From assembly GCA_019454915.1 (NCBI GenBank), contig JACFNM010000076.1:1-14451 (forward strand): a stretch of DNA of 14,451 bases, read 5' to 3'. The notes under the pieces are model-generated. The model did not search any database, was not told the origin of the DNA, and saw only the letters and a program-made list of their open reading frames with translations. Origin of the DNA: Chitinophagaceae bacterium. GTDB taxonomy: Bacteria > Bacteroidota > Bacteroidia > Chitinophagales > Chitinophagaceae. The position numbers and the translations under genes were made by a program. Shown piece after piece: positions 6,896 through 14,451 of this stretch. Numbering within the stretch: the first letter of the stretch is position 1; every line of letters starts with the position of its first letter.

Positions 6896-8407
6896 ATGAA
6901 GCAAAATAAGTTTAAAATTTCGGCAATCGCGCTGGGCGTTGTTGCCTTGCTGGGTGGTCTCGTTTTATGGAGCAACCTGCACCAGACATCCCTGAATATT
7001 TGGGAGCATGAAAAGGTGCCTGCCATTCAGGCTAATTATACTCCTCCGGTACAGGGTACGCCTGTTGATTTTCAAAAAGCCGCAGAAGTTTCCGTACCGT
7101 CTGTAGTGCACATTAAAACCGTTGTTAAGTTTAAGTCTACTTCGGGTAAGCACAACCGGCAGGTAAATCCTTTTGGAGATTTTTTCGGATATGATGAAAT
7201 GTTCAGGCGTTTCTTTGGAGATGATCGCAGAAACTATCAGATGCCGGATCAGAAAGCTTCCGGATCGGGTGTTATCATCGGTAAGGATGGTTATATAGTT
7301 ACAAATAACCACGTGATTGACGGAGCTACGGAAATCACGGTGACGTTGAATGACCGGAAAAATTATAAAGCAAAGCTGGTAGGGGCAGACCCGAATACGG
7401 ATTTGGCTTTGATAAAAATTGACGCTGATAATTTACCGGTGATGCCCGTAGGTAATTCGGATGACGTAAAATTGGGTCAGTGGGTATTGGCTATCGGGTA
7501 TCCTTTGAATCTCGACGTAACGGTTACGCAGGGAATCATCAGTGCAAAGAGCCGTAACATCGGAATCAATCGCCAGGGTAAGGCGCCAGTAGAAGCCTTT
7601 ATACAAACCGACGCGGCTGTCAATCCCGGCAGCAGTGGCGGAGCGCTTGTGAATACTAACGGCGAACTGGTGGGTATTAATGCGGCTATCGCATCGCCTA
7701 CGGGTGCTTATGCCGGTTATGCTTACGCTATTCCTTCCAACCTCATGAAGAAAGTGATTGGTGATATCATGAAATTTGGCTCCGTACAGAGGGGGTATCT
7801 TGGTATCAGTATGGCTCCCGAAAATCCGGATGAGGATTTACGCAAATCCTTAAACATTGATGACGATGTGAACGGAGTATGGATTGCAGAGATAGATCCC
7901 CAGGGGGCGGCTGCTGAAGCCGGACTGAAGAAGGGTGATGCCATTACCCGGGTGAATGGAGAAGCTATCACTACCAATGCGCAGTTGTCAGAGCTGGTTG
8001 CACGGATGAAACCGGGCGATAAAGTAACGATAACCTTTATTCGGGACGGTGCAGAAAAGACGGTGACTACTAAATTAAAAGGTAAAATGGGCAGTTTTGC
8101 CAGTCAGAATGCTGCCGCCATTGAAGCCTTAGGCGCTGAGTTTCAGGGGTTGACTAAGGAACAGGCTTCAAAGATGAATATATCAGGTGGTGTGCAGGTT
8201 ACCAATATCACGGACGAAGGCATTATTGGCAACCAGACCAATATGAAGGATGGTTTTATCATCACGAAGGTGGGTAATACACCGGTGAAGTCGGTAGAAG
8301 AATTGAAAGCCGCATTGAACAAGCAGGGGAATAATTTCCAGATAGAAGGTGTCTACCCGGGTAGCAGTGACATCTATTATTACGGAATCAATGGATTTAG
8401 GAATTAA
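6896..8407 (+). CDS. Do/HtrA-family serine endoprotease (DegP/DegQ-like) with two PDZ domains
   Basis: This is a periplasmic quality-control protease that degrades misfolded envelope proteins. Numbered from the ATG at 6896 (503 residues), an N-terminal hydrophobic segment (about 8-25) acts as a signal peptide or anchor. The trypsin-like domain has catalytic His139 (VTNNHVIDGATE), Asp169 (DPNTDLALIKID) and Ser248 in NPGSSGGALVN. The usual GNSGG is GSSGG here, with the nucleophile retained. PDZ1 spans about 295-395 (RGYLGISM, then GAAAEAGLKKGDAI). A second, more divergent PDZ covers about 405-490 (GIIGNQTNMKDGFIITKVG). A TTG at 6863 would extend the frame by 11 residues, but the ATG followed by Lys-rich and hydrophobic residues makes a better export signal. 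It is followed by a strong terminator and appears monocistronic. Confidence 0.93.
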   Translation: MKQNKFKISAIALGVVALLGGLVLWSNLHQTSLNIWEHEKVPAIQANYTPPVQGTPVDFQKAAEVSVPSVVHIKTVVKFKSTSGKHNRQVNPFGDFFGYDEMFRRFFGDDRRNYQMPDQKASGSGVIIGKDGYIVTNNHVIDGATEITVTLNDRKNYKAKLVGADPNTDLALIKIDADNLPVMPVGNSDDVKLGQWVLAIGYPLNLDVTVTQGIISAKSRNIGINRQGKAPVEAFIQTDAAVNPGSSGGALVNTNGELVGINAAIASPTGAYAGYAYAIPSNLMKKVIGDIMKFGSVQRGYLGISMAPENPDEDLRKSLNIDDDVNGVWIAEIDPQGAAAEAGLKKGDAITRVNGEAITTNAQLSELVARMKPGDKVTITFIRDGAEKTVTTKLKGKMGSFASQNAAAIEALGAEFQGLTKEQASKMNISGGVQVTNITDEGIIGNQTNMKDGFIITKVGNTPVKSVEELKAALNKQGNNFQIEGVYPGSSDIYYYGINGFRN

Positions 8408-8427
8408 TGCAGGTTAGGGTTTTGGTT

Positions 8428-8467
8428 ACAGAACAGCCGCTTTTTATAAAAGCGGCTTTCTGTTTTT
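8428..8467 (+). terminator. Rho-independent terminator of the Do protease gene
   Basis: AGCCGCTTTT (8435-8444) pairs perfectly with AAAAGCGGCT (8448-8457) over a 3-nt loop. An outer ACAG (8428-8431) / CTGT (8460-8463) pair extends the stem, and a T-run follows to 8467. It begins 21 bp after the protease stop codon and is the clearest terminator in the window. Confidence 0.88.
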
Positions 8468-8650
8468 CGGAATCTTAATTTCTTAGAAAGATTCAATTTG
8501 TCTTTTTGCTGCCTTAACAGGCAATGCATTTTTCGGGTTGTGGCAATCTACGGGTTGGTTTGCCTGGTTATTGGATTCATACTTTTGACAAAGCCGGTTT
8601 TCTATAGGATAAAAATTTTGGTGTTCCTCACAGATATTGGATGGTTTTCT

Positions 8651-8809
8651 GGATTATTGGATCTCGGATATTGGACGTTAGATATTGGATTTGGATTTCA
8701 GGATATTGGTTGTTTGGATATTGGACGTTAGATATTGGATTTCGGTTTTGGGATATTGGTTGTTTGGATATTGGACGTTAGATATTGGATTTCGGTTTTG
8801 GGATATTGG
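8651..8809. repeat. 50-bp tandem repeat built on GATATTGG
   Basis: Two copies at 8701-8750 and 8751-8800 are identical over 50 bp. They are preceded by a diverged copy at 8651-8700 and followed by a partial copy from 8801. Within the array the octamer GATATTGG occurs nine times, starting at 8667, 8681, 8702, 8717, 8731, 8752, 8767, 8781 and 8802, with spacings cycling 14, 21 and 15 bp. There are no spacers between copies, so it is not a CRISPR. Translating it gives only low-complexity repeats of Leu-Asp-Ile-Gly, which argues against a real protein. The array lies between a terminator and the 3' end of msrA. Confidence 0.9.
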
Positions 8810-9155
8810 ATTTGGATGATTGGATTTGTTACACAAAGAAACGGCGAACTTCCGGCGTCCGAAATAGTGATTGCTATTAATGATAGGTCATTATTGTCTC
8901 TACATCGGTGGAAATATACGATCTAAGTTGAATTGGGTTGCTCTGTTGTGGCCGAATGATATTGCTTTCTTATCCCTAATATATTCAATAGCAATCGTTA
9001 TTAATTTTTCCTTCGATGCCAGGGTTGGGATAATTTCTGTAAGACGGGGTAAATTTACGATCATTCTTTTTCGACAAACAGACTTTGATCCTCGTCGAAT
9101 TGAAGTCTGTACAACGTTTTAGTGAGATATGTCAACTGAATGAATTGACTTTTGG
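8810..9155. other. Non-coding stretch between the tandem repeat and msrA
   Basis: No convincing gene is seen. Short open frames here have no recognisable domain or good start. Two diverged look-alike blocks exist: ATAGTGATTGCTATTAAT (8864-8881) and ATAGCAATCGTTATTAAT (8988-9005), 14 of 18 identical. Each is followed at a different distance by a similar AAAT(A/T)TACGATC string. A perfect inverted 10-mer, GATTGCTATT (8869-8878) and AATAGCAATC (8987-8996), links them. This could be decayed repeat or gene remnants. Confidence 0.35.
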
Positions 9156-9809
9156 TTACTCTTTCAGCTTATCCTTAAACACTTTTTCAAATTTTTCAAG
9201 TTTGGGTTTAATGACGTACTGGCAATAGGGGGCGCGACCGTTCAGCCGGTAATAATTCTGGTGATAATTTTCTGCCGGATAAAAGTTTTTAAGGGGTTCG
9301 ATGGCGGTAACGATGGGTTTATCCCAGGCGCCGCTCTTATCCAGCATTGTTTTGTAGGCTTCGGCTTTTTCTTTTTGCGTTTTATCGTGATAAAATATGA
9401 CGCTCCGGTATTGGGGGCCGATATCATTGCCCTGCCGGTTGAGTGTGGTGGGGTCATGTGTTTTCCAGAATATTTCCAGAAGTTCATCAAAACTGATTTC
9501 GTCCGGGTTGTACTCAATCCTTAATGCTTCCGCGTGCCCCGTGTTTTGATCGCAGACCTGTTCGTAGGTGGGGTTGGGTACATGACCGCCACTATAGCCG
9601 CTGGTTACTTTGGAGATTCCTTTTACCTGCTGGAAGACGGCTTCCGTACACCAGAAGCATCCATTGGCAAAGGTGGCTATGGCTGTATGGGACCGGGGAG
9701 AAGAGGTATCGTTGTTCATATTGTGTTTGTTTAATGTGTTGCTTTTTGCTCCGCAGGAAAAGAACAGCAGACTCATGATTATTCCCGGTAGCGAAAGAAA
9801 ATATTTCAT
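9156..9809 (-). CDS. msrA: Peptide methionine sulfoxide reductase MsrA, predicted lipoprotein
   Basis: The enzyme reduces the S-epimer of methionine sulfoxide in damaged proteins. The protein is 217 residues. It starts with a lipoprotein signal peptide: hydrophobic residues 3-18, lipobox LFFSC with lipidated Cys19, then a short polar linker. The MsrA domain begins near 42 with the catalytic motif NGCFWCTEA (nucleophilic Cys51, with Cys54 nearby). It continues with SGYSGG, GHAEALRIEY, FWKTHDPTTLNRQGNDIGPQYRS and a C-terminal GRAPYCQYVI whose Cys196 may resolve the disulfide. The lipobox places the enzyme in the envelope rather than the cytosol. An internal Met31 could start a cytosolic form, but nothing in the sequence favours it. 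The gene stands alone, transcribed towards the repeat region. A short GTCAA/TTGAC dyad at 9130-9148 is its only downstream hairpin and is weak. Confidence 0.95.
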   Translation of the reverse strand: MKYFLSLPGIIMSLLFFSCGAKSNTLNKHNMNNDTSSPRSHTAIATFANGCFWCTEAVFQQVKGISKVTSGYSGGHVPNPTYEQVCDQNTGHAEALRIEYNPDEISFDELLEIFWKTHDPTTLNRQGNDIGPQYRSVIFYHDKTQKEKAEAYKTMLDKSGAWDKPIVTAIEPLKNFYPAENYHQNYYRLNGRAPYCQYVIKPKLEKFEKVFKDKLKE

Positions 9810-9914
9810 CGTTTGTGAGGTATGAAATAGTGTTTATGACCAATTACCTGCAAGTTACGCAATTACGGGTTGCAATGTTTCGGTAACCTGTACTTAATCA
9901 TTGGATGGATGGGT

Positions 9915-10060
9915 TGTTGTCAACAGCTATCTATAGCTGGCGGGCTGCGGGATAGCAGCGGAAAGCCCGGTGAGGAAGCGTGCGCGGGTTTGTGCCGGAC
10001 TTGCAGCGAATAGCCCGGACTGCCGGTGATAAGCGCGATGTGGCAGGGAGCCCCTGCAGA
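9915..10060. other. GC-rich, hairpin-dense intergenic block with a repeated GCAGCG(G/A)A(A/T)AGCCCGG motif
   Basis: Within an AT-rich intergenic region, about 140 bp become GC-rich and strongly structured. CAGCTAT (9924-9930) pairs with ATAGCTG (9933-9939). CGGGCT (9941-9946) pairs with AGCCCG (9964-9969), in competition with GCTGC (9944-9948) / GCAGC (9955-9959). GCAGGG (10043-10048) pairs with CCCTGC (10052-10057). The 16-mer at 9955-9970 recurs at 10003-10018 with two differences, 48 bp apart. No ORF with sensible codon use crosses it. It could be an extragenic repetitive element, an attachment or insertion scar, or a small structured RNA in the mutS2 leader region. Confidence 0.5.
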
Positions 10061-10095
10061 GGTGAATAATAGGAGAGAGAAATGATAATTCAACT

Positions 10096-10103
10096 TACCT
10101 TTG
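10096..10103 (+). promoter_or_regulatory. Bacteroidota-type -7 box upstream of mutS2
   Basis: TACCTTTG matches the TAnnTTTG consensus of the Bacteroidota primary sigma factor -7 element. It lies 27 bp before the mutS2 ATG, giving a leader of roughly 20 nt. No clear -33 TTG is seen at the expected distance, so this is tentative. Confidence 0.35.
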
Positions 10104-10130
10104 AAAGTTTAAAAGTATGTCTATTACCGG

Positions 10131-12251
10131 ATGAAACTTTTCCCTGAATCAGCCATCATTCAACTGGAATTTGATAAAGTAAAAGAGTTGCTGGCCGCGC
10201 ATTGCCGGTCAGACTATGCGAGGAGTAAAGCGGGTGAACTGAGGATTCATACGGGTATGAAATATATAGAACCTGCTTTGAAGCAGGCGCATGAGTACAA
10301 ACTGCTGATTCAAAACGGACTTTATTTTCCGCAGGAAATTGTCTCGAACCTGGCTGAAGAGCTAAAATTATTGAGCATTCCGGGCGCTGTATTGAAGGAA
10401 AAGCAGTTGGGCAATATCCGCAGGCTGGCCGAAGATATGAAACATATTTTCTACTGGTTTGACGCAGAACGAAAAATAGCTTATCCTGCATTATTCAGCG
10501 TGATGGATGGAAGTCATTTTGACAAGAATATCACCCTGCTGATTGATAAAGTGCTGGACGAGGAAGATAATGTGAAGGATAGCGCGTCCCGGGAATTGGA
10601 GCAGATTAGAATGAGCCTTACCCGGAAGAGAGCAGAGCTACGGCGGGTCTTTGACCGGGTGGTGACAAAATGGAGTAAGAGCGGTTACGTTTCTGATATT
10701 GAAGAAGCTTTTCTGAATGGACGAAGGGTGGTGGCAGTACACGCGGAGTATAAAAGACAGGTGCGGGGTATTTTATCGGGAGAGAGTGATTCAAGGAAAA
10801 CTTCTTTTATTGAACCGGAGGAGACGATTGAATTGAATAATGAAGTGTTTTCCCTGGAATATGAGGAGGGGAGGGAGATACATCGCATCCTTCGTGATCT
10901 GACTAAATCCTTAATGCCATATAGTGATTTGCTGAAATCCTATCATACGATTTCCGGTGAATTTGATTTCATCCGCGCGAAGGCCAAGTTCGCCATGGCG
11001 ATAGGAGGTAACTACCCGGTGGTGGAAGACAAAGCGCAAATACATCTTATACAGGCCTGCCATCCTTTATTATTGCTATACCATCAGCGTGCAGGGAAAG
11101 CGGTGGTCCCGGTGTCCGTTAACCTGGACAGTACAAACAGGATAATCGTTATTTCGGGGCCCAATGCCGGCGGTAAAACGGTTACATTAAAAACGGTGGG
11201 TTTGCTTCAGATGATGCTGCAAAGCGGTTTGCTGGTACCGGCGCACCCGGATTCACGCATGGGTATTTTCAAACAACTGATGATTCATATCGGCGATACC
11301 CAGAGCCTCGAGTTTGAGTTGAGTACCTATAGTGCGCATCTGAAGAATTTGAAGTACCTGATTGAGTATGCAAACGGTCGCACCTTGTTTTTTATTGATG
11401 AATTAGGGAGTGGCAGTGATCCGCATCTTGGCGGCGCTTTTGCTGAAGTGATACTGGAGGAACTGACCAGGAAGCACGCCCTGGGGATAGTGACAACGCA
11501 TTATTTGAATTTAAAAGCGATGGCTAACAAGACGCCGGGGATAATGAATGCGGCGATGGCATTTGATGAGAAGAATTTATTGCCGATGTATAAACTGGTG
11601 ACGGGTAAGCCGGGCAGTTCCTATACTTTTTCGATAGCGGAGCGTATCGGATTGCAACCGCACCTGATTGCCAGGGCAAAAAAGCTGGTGGAGGAAGATC
11701 ACTTTCGCCTGGATAAATTATTGAATCGTGCCGAGCAGGATTTGAGGAAGCTGGAACAAAAAGAGAAGGAATTGAATAAATTGCTGAAGGAAAATGAGCG
11801 TCTGAAAAAGGAAATGGACCAGGTGATTCGCCGCGAAAAGCACAGCCAGCAGGTTGAGTTGTTAAAGTACCAGAACAAAGTAAGCGAGGAGCGGATTGCT
11901 TATATGAAGGATATGGAACGCAAGCTAAAACAGATAGTATATGATTGGCGAAAGGCTGGAGAGGATGAGCATAAAGCGCTTTTAATGAAACAATTGCAGG
12001 CGATGTTGTTTAAGCAAAAAGAAAAGCAGGTAAAGGAAAAAGTGAGGAAAAAACTGGACGCCAAATATATTGAGACAGGCGGAGAGATTAAGCCGGGAGT
12101 AAGAGCCCGCATGGTTCATAATTACCAGGTGGGTATCGTCAAAGAACTACGGGATAAGAAAGCTATTCTTCAACTGGGACTGGTTCCCATTACAGTGGAT
12201 ATAAAAAACCTGGTGGCAGTAGAGGAACGACCGGAAAACCCCGTCGGATGA
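10131..12251 (+). CDS. mutS2: MutS2-family ATPase lacking the C-terminal Smr domain
   Basis: This is a DNA-binding ABC-type ATPase of the MutS2 branch, linked in other bacteria to suppression of recombination and, in some, to rescue of collided ribosomes. The protein is 706 residues. The N-terminal clamp and core region spans about 1-310. The ATPase has Walker A GPNAGGKT at 343-350, STYSAHLKNL near 398-407, Walker B with FFIDELGSGSDP at 420-431 and the conserved His in VTTHY near 457. A long charged coiled coil follows at about 525-655. The C-terminus is a small beta-rich segment (about 660-700, GVRARM then VGIVKELRDKKAILQLG) and then the protein ends. Family members are usually about 780-800 residues with a C-terminal Smr nuclease domain, which is absent here. 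No frameshifted Smr remnant is seen before the next gene at 12283. It lacks the mismatch-recognition domain of MutS. Confidence 0.92.
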   Translation: MKLFPESAIIQLEFDKVKELLAAHCRSDYARSKAGELRIHTGMKYIEPALKQAHEYKLLIQNGLYFPQEIVSNLAEELKLLSIPGAVLKEKQLGNIRRLAEDMKHIFYWFDAERKIAYPALFSVMDGSHFDKNITLLIDKVLDEEDNVKDSASRELEQIRMSLTRKRAELRRVFDRVVTKWSKSGYVSDIEEAFLNGRRVVAVHAEYKRQVRGILSGESDSRKTSFIEPEETIELNNEVFSLEYEEGREIHRILRDLTKSLMPYSDLLKSYHTISGEFDFIRAKAKFAMAIGGNYPVVEDKAQIHLIQACHPLLLLYHQRAGKAVVPVSVNLDSTNRIIVISGPNAGGKTVTLKTVGLLQMMLQSGLLVPAHPDSRMGIFKQLMIHIGDTQSLEFELSTYSAHLKNLKYLIEYANGRTLFFIDELGSGSDPHLGGAFAEVILEELTRKHALGIVTTHYLNLKAMANKTPGIMNAAMAFDEKNLLPMYKLVTGKPGSSYTFSIAERIGLQPHLIARAKKLVEEDHFRLDKLLNRAEQDLRKLEQKEKELNKLLKENERLKKEMDQVIRREKHSQQVELLKYQNKVSEERIAYMKDMERKLKQIVYDWRKAGEDEHKALLMKQLQAMLFKQKEKQVKEKVRKKLDAKYIETGGEIKPGVRARMVHNYQVGIVKELRDKKAILQLGLVPITVDIKNLVAVEERPENPVG

Positions 12252-12282
12252 AGATAACCCGGGGTGTTCAAAGAATACATTT

Positions 12283-14451
12283 ATGAAAAGACGCTGGTTT
12301 ATCATTCTCTTTTTCATCATGGCCATTGCCTTGCTTATTTTGGGATTGAAAGAGAGTGACCTACGGACAACTAACCCGGCGATAAAGGGTTTGCTGGATA
12401 TTTCTCAAAAAGAGATGCATGACGGGGTTGTCAGATTAGAAGGGCAGTGGGAGTTTTACTGGTCACAGTTATTATCGCCTGAAGATTTTCCGCGGAGTAA
12501 AGTATCCTACGCCGAATTACCTTCCCTTTGGAATGGTATGGAATGGGAAGGTCAGAGATTGACCGGGCAAGGATATGCAACGTACCGGCTGAAGGTGGTC
12601 TTACCAGGGAACTCCATCGGATTGGGCATGAAGGTATACGATACGTACTGTTCATTCAGGATGTACATCAATGGTCAGCTTGTGGCACGGAATGGTGAAC
12701 CGGGGGTTGATAAACAGCATGCAGCGCCTTTCTGGGAATCTCAGTTGGTAGCGTTACCAGACGGGTTGGATACCCTTGATTGCGTTTTGCAGGTGGCGAA
12801 TTTTTGGACCTTCAAGGGAGGGGTGTATAAGGCTCCCGACCTGGCGTATTTGAGCATCTTACGGCATAATGATGATGTGGCATGGGGAATGGATGTTTTT
12901 CTGACGGGTAGTTTTTTCATGACCGGACTTTTATTCCTCGCCTTGTATTTATTTACAAAAGAAGATAAGTCAATTTTGTATTTTTCCTTGTTCTGCCTGG
13001 CTTATAGCTATCGTATCATCGGAACCGATCCGTATTATCTTCACTGGTTTTTACACCACCTCGGTTGGTTCGTAACGGCTCGGCTTGAGTACGGATCACT
13101 GTCATTGAGCGTGGCATTGTTCAGCTTGTATATTTTCTATTTGTATCCGGAAGAAAACAATAAGACGCTGGTTCGTGTATTGTTCTGGATCAGCATGGTT
13201 TATACCGGAATTATAGTGGTGATGCCACCACAGGTGTTTACGGCTATTTTACCTTATTATCTCTGGTTGCTGTTTTTTTACATTGGCTACGCGTTTTATG
13301 TTTTTGTGAAAGCCTATCAACACCGGCGATATGGTTTTGATTATGCTTTTTTGAGCTCAGGATTATTGGTCATCCTGTTCTTGGTATTGAATCTGAATTA
13401 TTTTGGAGTGATGGCTTCTATGAAGACGGCTATTTTCGCCGGATACCTGACCTTTCTGTTTCTGCAAGCGATTATTCTTTCACACAGGGTAGCATTCCGC
13501 CTGAGAAAAGCCGCAGAAGATGCCCGGCAGGGATTAATGGCGAAGTCTGAGTTTTTGTCCACGATGTCTCATGAAATAAGAACGCCATTAAATGCAATCC
13601 TTGGATTGGTATATATTTTGAATAAAACCGAACTGACGGCCAAACAGCGCGAAACCCTTGATGCGATTTCATTTTCGGGTCACAACTTATTGACGCTGTC
13701 TAATGATGTGTTAGATTACAATAAACTGGTTGAACGGAAAATAAGTTTGGAGGAGTCGGCTATGGATATCCGGCAATTGGCAGAGCATATCTATTTAGGA
13801 CAGCGAACCATTGCTGAGCGTAAGAACATTAGTCTGAATTATACGGTGGATGACCGCTTACCAAAAGTGTTATTGGGGGATGCCGGAAAAATTACCCAGG
13901 TTATTACTAACCTTGTGCACAATGCGATTAAGTTTACGCAGCAAGGCGGTGTTGCTTTTTCTATTAGCCTGGATAAGACAGAGGGAGAGAGGGTGATGCT
14001 TACCGTTAGAGTGGAAGATTCCGGAATTGGTATCCCGGCGAAAAACCGGGAGAAAATTTTTGATCGTTTTGTTCAGGCGGATTCTACCACATCCCGAAAA
14101 TACGGAGGCTCCGGTTTGGGACTGCCGATTTGTAAAGAGATTCTGGAACTCTATCAGTCAAAACTGGAATTTGTGAGCAACCCCGGTGAAGGCTCAACCT
14201 TCTGGTTTAGCTTGTCCCTGTCAGTTGCCGGTCAGGACGAACAGCCCGCGAACGGTATGCTGTGGTGGAAGTACGATTCCTTCAAAGGGCTTTCGATTCT
14301 GTTGGTGGAAGATAACCTCTTGAATGCCATGATAACCACTGCTATGCTGGAAGACGCACAAATTTCCGTAACCTGGGCGAAGAATGGCCGGGAAGCGATC
14401 GAAAAGTTTAGTCCGGGAGCATTTCACCTCGTATTTATGGATCTGAGTATG
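12283..14451 (+). CDS. 7TMR-DISM hybrid histidine kinase with receiver domain, truncated at right edge
   Basis: The ATG at 12283 opens a frame that runs uninterrupted to the window end (723 codons, no stop). An N-terminal hydrophobic segment (6-21) is followed by an extracytoplasmic beta-rich domain at about 45-195 with the LEGQWEFYW motif typical of 7TMR-DISM sensors, thought to bind carbohydrate-like ligands. About seven TM helices fill about 203-405. HisKA has phospho-acceptor His430 (STMSHEIRTPLNAI). HATPase has an N-box with Asn547 (NLVHNAIKFT), G1 VEDSGIGIP and G2 GGSGLGL at 608-614. A receiver domain starts near 668 with Glu676/Asp677 (LLVEDN) and reaches its likely phospho-acceptor Asp720 (FMDLSM) just before the cut. 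The rest of the receiver and any Hpt or DNA-binding output domain lie outside. It starts 31 bp after mutS2 and is probably co-transcribed. The ligand is unknown. Confidence 0.9.
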   Translation, partial: MKRRWFIILFFIMAIALLILGLKESDLRTTNPAIKGLLDISQKEMHDGVVRLEGQWEFYWSQLLSPEDFPRSKVSYAELPSLWNGMEWEGQRLTGQGYATYRLKVVLPGNSIGLGMKVYDTYCSFRMYINGQLVARNGEPGVDKQHAAPFWESQLVALPDGLDTLDCVLQVANFWTFKGGVYKAPDLAYLSILRHNDDVAWGMDVFLTGSFFMTGLLFLALYLFTKEDKSILYFSLFCLAYSYRIIGTDPYYLHWFLHHLGWFVTARLEYGSLSLSVALFSLYIFYLYPEENNKTLVRVLFWISMVYTGIIVVMPPQVFTAILPYYLWLLFFYIGYAFYVFVKAYQHRRYGFDYAFLSSGLLVILFLVLNLNYFGVMASMKTAIFAGYLTFLFLQAIILSHRVAFRLRKAAEDARQGLMAKSEFLSTMSHEIRTPLNAILGLVYILNKTELTAKQRETLDAISFSGHNLLTLSNDVLDYNKLVERKISLEESAMDIRQLAEHIYLGQRTIAERKNISLNYTVDDRLPKVLLGDAGKITQVITNLVHNAIKFTQQGGVAFSISLDKTEGERVMLTVRVEDSGIGIPAKNREKIFDRFVQADSTTSRKYGGSGLGLPICKEILELYQSKLEFVSNPGEGSTFWFSLSLSVAGQDEQPANGMLWWKYDSFKGLSILLVEDNLLNAMITTAMLEDAQISVTWAKNGREAIEKFSPGAFHLVFMDLSM

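Noticed and set aside
8651..8809. Possible CRISPR array.
   Set aside because: The 50-bp units are directly contiguous with no unique spacers, and no cas genes are nearby.
8498..9122. Three small plus-strand open frames (77, 63 and 83 codons) in the repeat region.
   Set aside because: They overlap each other, consist largely of the translated 50-bp repeat or low-complexity sequence, and show no domain or credible start.
9242..9843. Several open frames on both strands overlapping msrA.
   Set aside because: All are alternative-frame shadows of the strongly supported msrA gene, without motifs of their own.

Overview
The window looks like chromosomal DNA from a member of the Bacteroidota, probably near the Chitinophagaceae/Sphingobacteriia. 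This is inferred from protein style (a 7TMR-DISM hybrid kinase, a lipoprotein MsrA, a Do-like protease with an N-terminal anchor), moderate GC content, weak Shine-Dalgarno sequences and one TAnnTTTG-type -7 box. No rRNA, tRNA, CRISPR array, transposase or phage gene was found.

Layout. (1) 1-1217, plus strand: 3' part of nuoN, the end of a complex I operon cut by the window edge. (2) 1218-1501: intergenic, with an imperfect long hairpin and a perfect 12-bp inverted repeat between two convergent transcripts. (3) 1502-4633, minus strand: a compact nitric oxide reductase operon in the order small two-TM protein, norC, norB. Both Nor subunits are enlarged. NorC carries a second c-type heme domain, and NorB carries two extra TM helices plus a cytosolic DUF2249-like domain. 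(4) 4634-4768: divergent promoter region with a 9-bp dyad. (5) 4769-6738, plus strand: an OmpR-type response regulator and its sensor kinase, overlapping by 4 bp. (6) 6896-8407: a Do/HtrA-family periplasmic protease with its own terminator. (7) 8468-9155: about 690 bp without a credible gene, holding a 50-bp tandem repeat. (8) 9156-9809, minus strand: lipoprotein MsrA. (9) 9810-10130: intergenic, with an unusually GC-rich, hairpin-dense block. (10) 10131-12251, plus strand: MutS2 lacking the C-terminal Smr nuclease domain. (11) 12283-14451, plus strand: a 7TMR-DISM hybrid histidine kinase cut by the right edge just after the receiver phospho-acceptor Asp.

How the parts fit. NuoN is a proton-pumping subunit of complex I. 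The Nor operon reduces NO to N2O with electrons from the respiratory chain. The adjacent divergent two-component system is a plausible but unproven regulator of it. The Do protease and MsrA both deal with damaged envelope proteins, so the central part of the window has a loose respiration and nitrosative/oxidative stress theme. The most interesting element is the nor operon: both subunits have extra domains and the leading small membrane protein is unidentified.
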